From NCBI GenBank assembly GCA_947087645.1, contig CAMUDN010000014.1:1-12720 (forward strand): a stretch of DNA of 12,720 nt. The letters are read 5' to 3'. The notes beneath the pieces were generated by a model. The model had not been told where the DNA came from. It searched no databases and was given only the letters and a program-made list of their open reading frames with translations. The stretch is from an uncultured Bulleidia sp. (GTDB taxonomy: Bacteria > Bacillota_I > Bacilli_A > Erysipelotrichales > Erysipelotrichaceae). Shown here piece after piece: positions 1-5,833 of the stretch. Within the stretch, counting starts at the first letter, position 1. Every line of letters starts with the position of its first letter. The position numbers were made by a program, and so were the translations under genes.

Positions 1-119
1 GCTGTTGCCTCGATAACCGTTGGTAAAATGCTTTCAGTCTGCATAATGGAGGCATTTTCCAATTCCTTTTGAATCCAGTCACACAATGTATTGATTGTTT
101 CGCTTATTTTGTTGTTCAT
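1..119 (-). CDS. Hypothetical early gene of the element, N-terminus only
   Basis: A leftward reading frame starts with ATG at 119 and runs open through the left edge, giving 39 residues that begin MNNKISETINTLCDWIQKEL. An AAAGGAG ribosome binding site sits 5 bases before the start. It follows the Cro-like gene by 33 bases in the same direction, so the two probably share a transcript. The visible part is polar, with a possible amphipathic helix and no membrane segment. I do not recognise the family; its place suggests an early element function. An operator-like repeat lies just upstream at 143-165. Confidence 0.7.
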   Translation of the reverse strand, partial: MNNKISETINTLCDWIQKELENASIMQTESILPTVIEAT

Positions 120-142
120 GTTTTCTCCTTTCATTCCTGTAA

Positions 143-165
143 TTTTGTCCTACTATTTTGGGACA
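143..165 (+). promoter_or_regulatory. Candidate operator, copy 1
   Basis: TGTCC and GGACA face each other across 10 bases, and the 23-base block matches the block at 377-399 at 19 positions. It overlaps the end of the small HTH gene and stands 24 bases before the start of the next leftward gene. It is probably a binding site for one of the two HTH proteins. Confidence 0.5.
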
Positions 166-356
166 TTTGATTCAAAAAAAATAATGTCATTTTCAGGCAT
201 ATTGACTGCGTTTGCAAATAGTGTCGCTTCACGTTTGGTAAATTCAGTTCGCCCATTTTCTTTATTGTTATAGCTAGACGTCGAAATATTAAGCATGTTT
301 GCTATTTGCGTTTGTGATAAGTCCGCTAAAATTCTTGCAGTTTTTACACTCATCAT
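153..356 (-). CDS. Small Cro/Xre-type HTH regulator
   Basis: This 67-residue protein is nearly all one Xre-family helix-turn-helix: ARILADLSQTQIANMLNIS (residues 7-25) reads as helices 1 and 2, followed by the recognition helix around STSSYNNKENGR and a short tail. It probably binds DNA as a dimer and acts as Cro or excisionase-like switch protein of the element. It is transcribed away from the 168-residue HTH gene across a 150-base control region. Two ATG codons stand in tandem at 356 and 353; the GGAG at 367-370 serves either. Operator-like repeats flank the gene, one at its promoter (377-399) and one at its end (143-165), which suggests autoregulation. Its exact role is inferred from position. 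Confidence 0.85.
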   Translation of the reverse strand: MMSVKTARILADLSQTQIANMLNISTSSYNNKENGRTEFTKREATLFANAVNMPENDIIFFESNVPK

Positions 357-376
357 TTTTCATTCACTCCTTTCTT

Positions 377-399
377 TTTTGTCCCGTTATTTTGGAACA
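377..399 (+). promoter_or_regulatory. Candidate operator, copy 2
   Basis: This is the second copy of the TTTTGTCC...ATTTTGG.ACA block, with imperfect inverted arms TGTCCC and GGAACA. It lies between the leftward promoter and the ribosome binding site of the small HTH gene, near the predicted transcription start. A repressor bound here would block that promoter. Confidence 0.5.
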
Positions 400-406
400 C
401 AAACAA

Positions 407-435
407 ATGATATCACTCGTCCCAACAATATGCAA
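407..435 (-). promoter_or_regulatory. Candidate leftward promoter of the small HTH gene
   Basis: On the minus strand TTGCAT (430-435) and TATCAT (407-412) are separated by 17 bases. The -10 fits the consensus at five of six positions; the -35 only at its TTG. The predicted start falls at about 400, at the edge of the operator copy at 377-399. Confidence 0.4.
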
Positions 436-465
436 CAATATTTTGATAATTTTCCCAAAATATTG
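436..465. repeat. Perfect 10-base inverted repeat in the divergent control region
   Basis: CAATATTTTG (436-445) and CAAAATATTG (456-465) are exact reverse complements with 10 bases between. Arm centres are 20 bases apart, about two DNA turns, which would suit a protein dimer or two dimers on one face. The right arm overlaps TTTCCCAAAAT (451-461), which on the minus strand matches the operator half ATTTTGGGACA at 10 of 11 positions. Confidence 0.6.
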
Positions 466-471
466 AAAAAT

Positions 472-489
472 ATGCTAATATATTAGCAT
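472..489. promoter_or_regulatory. Perfect 18-base palindrome at the repressor promoter
   Basis: ATGCTAATATATTAGCAT is its own reverse complement and ends 17 bases before the repressor start codon. It contains a possible extended -10 (TGCTAATAT, 473-481) with no clear -35. Binding here would directly cover the rightward promoter, so autoregulation by the 168-residue HTH protein is likely. The half-site TATGCTAA recurs at 1069 and, inverted, at 1259 by the integrase promoter. Confidence 0.55.
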
Positions 490-506
490 GAAAGGAAGAT
501 AAATAT

Positions 507-1013
507 ATGGGAAACTTTTCATACTACGACAGATTCTTTTATGAATCATTAGGAAGCATTTTTAAAACAGCCCGCATTCGAAAGCACCTATCCTTAAGAG
601 AACTTAGCGAAAAACTACAAGGTGCAAAATCTAAAAGTACTTTAAAACGATACGAGGATGGTGAAACTCGATTGAACGAAGACGACATTGCTTTACTATG
701 CAAAGCATTATCATTAAATAAAAAAACCGTTGTTAGTGATGCATCAGTACAAGCATCACAAATGCAAGCTTTCGAAAAATTTAAAGAGAGTGATTCATTT
801 CCTGAATTTGAGAAAGCTACTACAGAAGCTATCATTGCAAGTTATACTGAGAAAGAGAGACAAGTACGAAAACAGTTTATTGATGAAGTACTTGATGCAT
901 TCTACCGTTTAACAGAAAAACAGCAGATTGGTATTTTAAATGTATTAGGCATAGACGTTACCGACGACTATCTCAACTACATTTTGAATCGTGATAGCGA
1001 AACTTTAGATTGA
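507..1013 (+). CDS. HTH repressor, probable immunity repressor of the element
   Basis: A 168-residue protein with an Xre-type HTH at about residues 16-70 (FKTARIRKHLSLRELSEKL, then SKSTLKRYEDGE as recognition helix and turn). The C-terminal half is charged and helical. It has no S24 peptidase signature and no HExxH, so it is neither a LexA-like self-cleaving repressor nor an ImmA-type protease. It probably binds operators in the 377-489 region and keeps the element silent. The start is set by AGGAAG about 8 bases ahead of ATG 507. It is divergent from the small HTH gene and 273 bases before the integrase on the same strand. The role as immunity repressor rests on position and domain. Confidence 0.8.
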   Translation: MGNFSYYDRFFYESLGSIFKTARIRKHLSLRELSEKLQGAKSKSTLKRYEDGETRLNEDDIALLCKALSLNKKTVVSDASVQASQMQAFEKFKESDSFPEFEKATTEAIIASYTEKERQVRKQFIDEVLDAFYRLTEKQQIGILNVLGIDVTDDYLNYILNRDSETLD

Positions 1014-1029
1014 CCATCTTGTGCATAAT

Positions 1030-1059
1030 AAAAAGTCCAACCGCCACCAACAGTCGGAC
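1030..1059 (-). terminator. Leftward terminator between repressor and integrase
   Basis: Read on the minus strand, GTCCGACTG and CGGTTGGAC form a 9-base-pair stem (two G-U pairs) with a 7-base loop, followed at once by five T. On the plus strand the same pairs become A-C mismatches and no T run follows, so it works only leftward. It stops transcripts running antisense from the integrase side. Confidence 0.65.
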
Positions 1060-1060
1060 A

Positions 1061-1074
1061 AGCATAGCTATGCT
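1061..1074. repeat. 14-base palindrome
   Basis: AGCATAGCTATGCT is a perfect palindrome just after the leftward terminator. Its right end overlaps TATGCTAA (1069-1076), the same half-site as in the 472-489 palindrome. It may be an operator; nothing else supports it. Confidence 0.3.
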
Positions 1075-1189
1075 AAATTAATCAAAAAATTATCTAAATA
1101 ACCAAAACTAATATAGTTGAATTAAGGTATTAAATTAGCTTTGTAGTAAATGTGGAGATTATATTCTGGTGAAGATATTCAAGAAACTT

Positions 1190-1216
1190 AAAAAGCCCCC
1201 TACTGACATAGGAGGC
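1190..1216 (-). terminator. Second leftward terminator ahead of the integrase
   Basis: On the minus strand GCCTCCTA and TAGGGGGC pair over 8 positions (one G-U wobble, seen as C-A on the plus strand) around a 6-base loop, followed by TTTTT. It is 130 bases from the first leftward terminator and has the same orientation. No leftward gene lies to its right inside the element. Confidence 0.6.
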
Positions 1217-1231
1217 ACTCAGAATAAAAAC

Positions 1232-1260
1232 CTGACAAATGGTTTTTACATACCTATTTT
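1232..1260 (+). promoter_or_regulatory. Candidate integrase promoter
   Basis: CTGACA (1232-1237) and TATTTT (1255-1260) are 17 bases apart, five and four matches to consensus. TTAGCATA (1259-1266), the inverted half-site of the repressor palindrome, covers the end of the -10 and the predicted start region, so the integrase may be under the element's repressor. Confidence 0.45.
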
Positions 1261-1286
1261 AGCATAAAAAGAAAGCGAGGTGTAGC

Positions 1287-2318
1287 ATGATTCGGTATGA
1301 TTCCAAACGAAAGACTTACTATGTTCAAATCGACACTAAGGATCCCGCAACTGGAAAACGCAAGCAAGTAACTAAGCGTGGGTTTAAGTTGAAACGAGAA
1401 GCCAAGGAATGGGAAGCTGATTATTTAAAAGCGAAAGAACTTCCTACTTTAGCCACATTTAAAGAGATAGTATCACTTTGGGAAAGTTCCAATGACGCAT
1501 CCACTGGAACAATTATTAAACATAGAGAACACTTTGAAAATAGATTCTCCGATTTATATGAATTGCCAATTGAAGAAATAACACGACCTGTTTTAGTTAG
1601 ATGGAGAGATAGTTTATCTAAAACTAATTATTCAACTGTTACCAAAAATAGAACAATTAGCTATGTTAAATCAGTTTTTAGATTTGCTAATCAAGTTTAT
1701 TCAATTTCAGACTCAAGCGTTATTCTAAAGCCATTCAAGAAAACCAACGAGGAACTCATGCACGAAATGAGTGTATGGACTCCCGAAGAGTTTAATCAAT
1801 TCATTAAATGTGTGGATAATAGACTCTATCAATTATTCTTCGAGACATTGTTTTGGACAGGAATGCGCAGAGGGGAGGCTATCGCTTTGCAAAAGAGCGA
1901 TTTTAAAGACGGATGGATAAATATTCATTATTCACAAAGAACGGCTACAGAGGGCTTAAAACCGACAAAAACAAAGGCGTCAAGAAAAATACAAGTGGAC
2001 GAAGAACTAGAAAAGGAACTAAACCGGTTAAAAGAACTTCCTGGTGAATATATGTTTGGTGGTGAATACCCATTGAGCCCGAGTATGATAGATTCTATTT
2101 TTAAAAAAGGAATCAAGGAATCAAAAGTTAAACCAATAAGGCTTCATGATTTAAGACACAGCCACGCTACTTGGCTTATAAATAATGGAGTTAATATTGT
2201 AGCCGTTTCAAAAAGATTAGGTCATGCTTCAATCGAACAAACTTTGAAAACATATACCCACCTTTTAAAAAGTTCAGAGGATGAATTGCTTGCAAAAATT
2301 AACGAATATAAATCTTAA
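1287..2318 (+). CDS. int: Tyrosine recombinase/integrase
   Basis: A 343-residue phage-type integrase that would catalyse integration and excision. Residues 1-50 form the arm-binding domain (YYVQIDTKDPATGKRKQVTKR, rich in K/R). Residues 55-150 are the SAM-like core-binding domain. The catalytic domain covers about 160-340. Catalytic residues are visible: R194 in TGMRRGEA, K230 in KTKASRKI, H287 and R290 in HDLRHSHATW, H313 in LGHASIEQT, and nucleophile Y323 in KTYTHL. All are intact and the length is normal, so it should be active. GAGGTG lies 5 bases before ATG 1287. It reads toward the tRNA-Leu 3' end, which marks the tRNA as target. Confidence 0.97.
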   Translation: MIRYDSKRKTYYVQIDTKDPATGKRKQVTKRGFKLKREAKEWEADYLKAKELPTLATFKEIVSLWESSNDASTGTIIKHREHFENRFSDLYELPIEEITRPVLVRWRDSLSKTNYSTVTKNRTISYVKSVFRFANQVYSISDSSVILKPFKKTNEELMHEMSVWTPEEFNQFIKCVDNRLYQLFFETLFWTGMRRGEAIALQKSDFKDGWINIHYSQRTATEGLKPTKTKASRKIQVDEELEKELNRLKELPGEYMFGGEYPLSPSMIDSIFKKGIKESKVKPIRLHDLRHSHATWLINNGVNIVAVSKRLGHASIEQTLKTYTHLLKSSEDELLAKINEYKS

Positions 2319-2338
2319 ATCCTGTCAAAATCCTGTCA
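2317..2338 (+). repeat. 11-base tandem repeat after int, candidate arm-type sites
   Basis: AAATCCTGTCA occurs twice in direct succession (2317-2327, 2328-2338), starting on the integrase stop codon and lying about 45 bases from the tRNA end. Short direct repeats beside the core site are typical binding sites for the N-terminal domain of phage integrases; that assignment is inferred. A related CCTGACA occurs at 1231. Confidence 0.5.
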
Positions 2339-2344
2339 CGGTAT

Positions 2345-2372
2345 AAAAAAGCCCCATTTTACTGGGGTTTTT
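2345..2372. terminator. Bidirectional terminator between int and tRNA-Leu
   Basis: CCCC and GGGG pair around ATTTTACT, flanked by an A run on one side and T run on the other. Rightward it ends integrase transcripts (GGGGTTTTT); leftward it ends the tRNA transcript (GGGGCTTTTTT). It lies on the element side of the tRNA 3' end, so the element appears to bring a terminator for the tRNA it occupies. Confidence 0.8.
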
Positions 2373-2381
2373 AAATATAAA

Positions 2382-2400
2382 TGCGGATAACAGGGGTCGA
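2382..2400. other. Predicted attachment site region (tRNA-Leu 3' end)
   Basis: The tRNA acceptor and T-arm sequence nearest the integrase is the expected crossover core. The true limits need the matching repeat at the far element end, which is outside the window. The coordinates given are approximate. Confidence 0.45.
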
Positions 2401-2461
2401 ACCTGCACTCCGAGGAACTAGATTCTAAGTCTAGCGCGTCTGCCAATTCCGCCATATCCGC
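2382..2461 (-). tRNA. tRNA-Leu, anticodon UAG
   Basis: On the minus strand the sequence folds as a leucine tRNA: acceptor GCGGATA with TATCCGC, anticodon arm CTAGA-CTTAGAA-TCTAG with anticodon TAG at 2425-2427, a short variable arm, and T arm GCAGG-TTCGACC-CCTGT. The discriminator base is A (2382). The next bases are TTTATA, so CCA is not encoded and must be added by the nucleotidyltransferase. A strong promoter lies directly upstream and a terminator downstream. Confidence 0.95.
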
Positions 2462-2470
2462 CTAGCTAAC

Positions 2471-2500
2471 ATTCTATCAAATAATAACTAACTATGTAAA
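2471..2500 (-). promoter_or_regulatory. Promoter of tRNA-Leu
   Basis: On the minus strand TTTACA (2495-2500) and TAGAAT (2471-2476) each match the consensus at five of six positions, with 18 bases between. The -10 is 9 bases ahead of the mature tRNA 5' end. Confidence 0.65.
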
Positions 2501-2520
2501 GAGTAAAATTTTAATGATGC

Positions 2521-3471
2521 CTAATGTTTCCGTTTAAGTGTAATCTTTTTCTTTTTATTTAAATATTGCAAAATGTCAGTAGCACATTTTTTACCATCCT
2601 GTACTGCTTTACCAATAATAGATGGCCCATATAAAGCATCACCGATAATAAAAACATTTTTTAAAGTACTTTGATGACATTCTTTCGAAATTCTATTTAA
2701 GCGTGGACTTAATGCTTGAAAATTAACTTTTTGCCCAATCGCTGCAACAACTAAATCTGCACTGATAAAATGACGACTACCTGGTATTACTTTTACTCCC
2801 CTTCGACCACTACTATCTTCCGATGTTAATTCCATTTTATCTACTTGTACACCTTTTACTTGACCATATTCATCACGAATAATATCAGCTATGTTTTCTA
2901 AAAATAAAAATTCAACACCTTCTTTTTTAGCATCATTTATTTCCTTTTTACTAGCTGGCATTTCAAGTTCTGATCGCCTATATATTATTTTAACATCTGG
3001 TATAATTCGTTTTAAACTTCGGCAACAATCCATTGCCACATTACCTCCACCCCATACAATAGCATGATGATATTTTTGATGATATTGTTCTTCTTGATGA
3101 AAAATATTCAAATTATAAAGCATTGTCAAACCTGCTTCATACCCATTTCCCTCTTCAAAGCCAGCTAAATTTTCAATTTGAGCACCTATAGCTACGATAA
3201 TAATATCATTGGATCTTCTTATTTTTTGCCATGATATATCTTTACCAACTTCTGTTTGATAAAAAAATTCAACTTTTTTTTCTAATAGTTCTTTTTCTAT
3301 CCTATCAACAAAAGCTAGTGACATACGCCAAGATGGAATGCCTGTATACATTGCTCCTCCTGAACGTATATTTTGATCATAAATACGAATTTTAAAATCA
3401 TTATTTTTTAACAAAGCTTGAGCACAAGATAATGTTGCTGGACCAGCACCAATAAAAGCAATTTTTTTCAT
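2521..3471 (-). CDS. GltD-like FAD/NAD(P)-dependent oxidoreductase, stand-alone
   Basis: A 316-residue flavoprotein of the glutamate synthase small-subunit type. An FAD-binding Rossmann motif opens the chain (FIGAGPATLSCA, residues 6-17), followed by GGAMYTGIP near residue 40. The NAD(P) motif is VWGGGNVAMD near residue 140, with IIYRRSELEMPA soon after, both typical of GltD. The C-terminal FAD motif is NVFIIGDALYGPSIIGKAVQDGK. The N-terminal iron-sulfur domain of true GltD (about 140 residues) is absent and not encoded just upstream. It may pass electrons between NAD(P)H and a separate ferredoxin-like partner; the partner is unknown. AAGGAG stands 5 bases before ATG 3471. No close terminator follows, and the tRNA with its own promoter is next. 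Confidence 0.85.
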   Translation of the reverse strand: MKKIAFIGAGPATLSCAQALLKNNDFKIRIYDQNIRSGGAMYTGIPSWRMSLAFVDRIEKELLEKKVEFFYQTEVGKDISWQKIRRSNDIIIVAIGAQIENLAGFEEGNGYEAGLTMLYNLNIFHQEEQYHQKYHHAIVWGGGNVAMDCCRSLKRIIPDVKIIYRRSELEMPASKKEINDAKKEGVEFLFLENIADIIRDEYGQVKGVQVDKMELTSEDSSGRRGVKVIPGSRHFISADLVVAAIGQKVNFQALSPRLNRISKECHQSTLKNVFIIGDALYGPSIIGKAVQDGKKCATDILQYLNKKKKITLKRKH

Positions 3472-3680
3472 TTTATCTCCTTATGTAAAACGTATAATTT
3501 TCTATAATATCAATCATATTCTATGCGAGAATAATTAAAAAAACTATTTAAATGACTATTTTTTCAAAAGACAATGCACACAAATGTAGAATATCCATAT
3601 CCATTAGTATAGTGAATAATAACATATTCTGAAAATAAACTAGTTAATAAAATAAAACAAACTGCTAAAAAGTAACCATT

Positions 3681-3724
3681 ATATGAATATAGCCAGAAGA
3701 AATATCTTCTGGCTATATTCATAT
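3681..3724. terminator. Long perfect hairpin after agaS
   Basis: Two 20-base arms (3681-3700 and 3705-3724) are exact complements around a 4-base loop. It stands 37 bases beyond the agaS stop and is the natural end of the sugar operon. The T run (3725-3730) lies on the plus-strand exit side, however; the minus-strand exit reads AATGGTTAC. It may therefore terminate operon transcripts weakly, protect their 3' end, or stop plus-strand transcripts. Confidence 0.65.
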
Positions 3725-3761
3725 TTTTTAGATCAATCTATGTTTAATAAATATTATCTCT

Positions 3762-4925
3762 TTATTTTAAATCATAAATAGTAACACCTTGAACAACACG
3801 ATTAACTTCTCCACTAGGACATGGATCATCCGGCATAATACCAACTTTAATTGATTTAAATAAAGCTATTAACTGAGCATAAATAACATAATTTAAACCT
3901 AAAAAGAAATTATCAACGGATATTGGTAATTTAATATCAAAACATATATCAACCATTTCTTTAAACATATCAATATTATTACCAACAACTAATAATTTAT
4001 TCTGTTTCTTTTGTTTACTCATTTCCTTAACTAAATCAATTTCATATTTTCGTGTATAAGTATCATCACTTATATATACAACGGTTAATGTATCATCATT
4101 GACGACTGACTTTGGTCCATGACGGAAACCCATCGGTGAATCAAACATTGTTGTCACTGCTCCTTGTGTTAATTCTAACATTTTTAATTGACTTTCTTGA
4201 GCTACTCCTTTTAAACAATTAGATCCCAAATAAACAATACGTTTAAAATCATATTGTTGAACAAATTGATTAATGTCTTGCCAATCTTTTGCTAGTGTTT
4301 TTTGTGAAGATAGAATAATTTCCTTAACTACCTTTTCAATTTCGTCTATCTTATCTAATTGAAAACAAAGAATTGTAGCTAACATCATATTTGTATATGA
4401 TGAAGTCATAGCAAAGCTTTTATCTAATGTTTCTGGTGTTAAATTAATAGCATAAGCATTTTTACTATGATTAGCATATTTAGCAAGTGCACCATCCTTA
4501 TTACATGTAATAACCAAATGATAAATATTATGACAAATGGTATTAGCTACTTTTAATGCCCCTACTGATTCAGGTGAATCACCACTACGACCATAAGATA
4601 CAAGTAAAGTAACTTTTTCTCGTGATAAATATTTTTTTGGCGAACTAACTAAATCAGTTGTTGCATAGGATTTTACTTTAAAATTATATTTTTCATTTAA
4701 ATATGGGAAAACACTATTACCAACATATTCACTTGTACCAGCACCAGTTAAAATAATATCATAATCTTCACAAGTTAAAATTTTATTTAAAAATGTTTTA
4801 ATTTCTTGTTTTTCTTTTTTTATCTGCTGTACTGTTTTAAACCATGTTGCAGGTTGTTGATTAATCTCTGTTGCTGTAAAAATACCTTTTAAATCTATCC
4901 ATTCTTTTTCTGACTTACCAAACAT
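3762..4925 (-). CDS. agaS: AgaS-type sugar-phosphate deaminase/isomerase (two SIS domains)
   Basis: A 387-residue cytoplasmic enzyme of the AgaS family, known for galactosamine-6-phosphate deaminase/isomerase activity yielding tagatose-6-phosphate. SIS domain 1 carries LTGAGTS (60-66) and SYGRSGDSPES (110-120), then DKSFAMTSSYTNM. SIS domain 2 carries YLGSNCLKGVA, DSPMGFRHGPK (ending at 272) and the family tail PDDPCPSGEVNRVVQG (365-380). A TTG nine codons upstream is in frame, but AAGGAG lies 6 bases before ATG 4925 and inside that extension, so ATG 4925 is the start. It follows the mutarotase gene by 13 bases and is last in the operon. Family is firm; the physiological substrate is not, since no deacetylase, kinase or aldolase is present here. 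Confidence 0.93.
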   Translation of the reverse strand: MFGKSEKEWIDLKGIFTATEINQQPATWFKTVQQIKKEKQEIKTFLNKILTCEDYDIILTGAGTSEYVGNSVFPYLNEKYNFKVKSYATTDLVSSPKKYLSREKVTLLVSYGRSGDSPESVGALKVANTICHNIYHLVITCNKDGALAKYANHSKNAYAINLTPETLDKSFAMTSSYTNMMLATILCFQLDKIDEIEKVVKEIILSSQKTLAKDWQDINQFVQQYDFKRIVYLGSNCLKGVAQESQLKMLELTQGAVTTMFDSPMGFRHGPKSVVNDDTLTVVYISDDTYTRKYEIDLVKEMSKQKKQNKLLVVGNNIDMFKEMVDICFDIKLPISVDNFFLGLNYVIYAQLIALFKSIKVGIMPDDPCPSGEVNRVVQGVTIYDLK

Positions 4926-4938
4926 CTTATTCTCCTTA

Positions 4939-5820
4939 TTATTTAATTTCAAGTGTATAAATATAATCTTTTGACTGCTTTGCTTTCAAACATGCAACAG
5001 CATCACGATCTTTAAATTCACCAGTATTACCTTTAAAATCAGAATGACCAACCCAAGGTTCTAGACAAATAAATTTTAAATCTTTATCTTTTATATATGG
5101 TGACCAAATAGCAAAATTATCAAATCCAGAAAATGACATTTTAATTTCATGACAATTACAAATGTTTTTAACAAAAATGACATTTGACTTTGGTTTTATA
5201 AAAGCAAGTGCTTCTTTAATAAACAAATCTTTCCGAATAAAGAATCGTTTTTCATTTTCTAAAAAAGGAATTGTTTTAGGTAACAGTTGACCTGTATCAG
5301 ATAATTCATAAATACTAACTTTTTCCTTTTGACCAAATTCAACATAATAATCATTACAACTTTCATAATCATATAAAGGCACTCTAAATCCTGGATGACC
5401 TGCATAATTAAAATATATTTCTTGCTGATCATCATTATAAATACGTGCTGAAACGATCAATTTATTAGCTTGTATTTCATATTTTATTTTAACGCGACAA
5501 GAAAAGGGATAATTTTGTTTTATTTCTTCTGTATTCGTAAATAAAAACTCAATCATCGAAGCTGTTTTATTAATAACTGGTATTTTTGCATAACGAATAA
5601 TACCATTTGATTTCATATTATACTTTTTACCATTAAACAATGTTTCATTATTATTTAATCTACCAATTATGGGAAATGGTACAGGAGCACTACTTTGCCA
5701 ATAAGCTGGATCTTTTTGCCACAAAAATTCTAATTTATCTTTTTTTAGATAAATTGAACTCATTTGGGCACCAATTTCATCAATTGTTACTGCTAATTGT
5801 TCAGACTCAATTTTAAACAT
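4939..5820 (-). CDS. Aldose 1-epimerase (mutarotase)-like protein, LacX type
   Basis: A 293-residue protein of the galactose mutarotase fold that would interconvert sugar anomers, perhaps of the imported sugar or its phosphate. Family marks are GAQMSSIYLKKDKLEFLW (17-34), APVPFPIIGRL (45-55), YAGHPGFRVP (139-148) and LEPWVGHSD (253-261). Predicted active-site residues are H142 and E254. The first catalytic histidine, normally in an HGFAR-like motif, is replaced: the segment reads KSNGIIRYAK with Asn at 72. The ribosome binding site (GTGGG) is weak, and a strong hairpin stands 13 bases before the start codon, so expression may depend on the upstream gene. Confidence 0.85.
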   Translation of the reverse strand: MFKIESEQLAVTIDEIGAQMSSIYLKKDKLEFLWQKDPAYWQSSAPVPFPIIGRLNNNETLFNGKKYNMKSNGIIRYAKIPVINKTASMIEFLFTNTEEIKQNYPFSCRVKIKYEIQANKLIVSARIYNDDQQEIYFNYAGHPGFRVPLYDYESCNDYYVEFGQKEKVSIYELSDTGQLLPKTIPFLENEKRFFIRKDLFIKEALAFIKPKSNVIFVKNICNCHEIKMSFSGFDNFAIWSPYIKDKDLKFICLEPWVGHSDFKGNTGEFKDRDAVACLKAKQSKDYIYTLEIK

Positions 5821-5833
5821 ATTTTAACCCACA

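Larger units (their letters stand above)
1..2382. mobile_element. End of an integrated element (prophage or ICE) at tRNA-Leu, partial
   Basis: An HTH pair transcribed in opposite directions, operator-like repeats and a tyrosine integrase lie in a row and stop at the 3' end of a tRNA gene. This is the standard immunity and integration module of temperate phages and integrative conjugative elements. The integrase points toward the tRNA and ends 63 bases before it, so the tRNA 3' end is the likely attachment site and the element extends left out of the window. No structural, relaxase or conjugation gene is visible, so phage and ICE cannot be told apart. The other end and the second att repeat lie outside the window. 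Confidence 0.8.

Noticed and set aside
91..486. Plus-strand frames of 60 and 63 codons
   Set aside because: They run antisense to the small HTH gene and through the control region, without ribosome sites.
539..835. 98-codon minus-strand open frame
   Set aside because: It lies wholly antisense to the HTH repressor, has no ribosome site, and its protein resembles no known family.
4926..4952. TTG start at 4952 for agaS
   Set aside because: The AAGGAG ribosome site for ATG 4925 lies inside that nine-codon extension, and the family's usual N-terminus fits the ATG.
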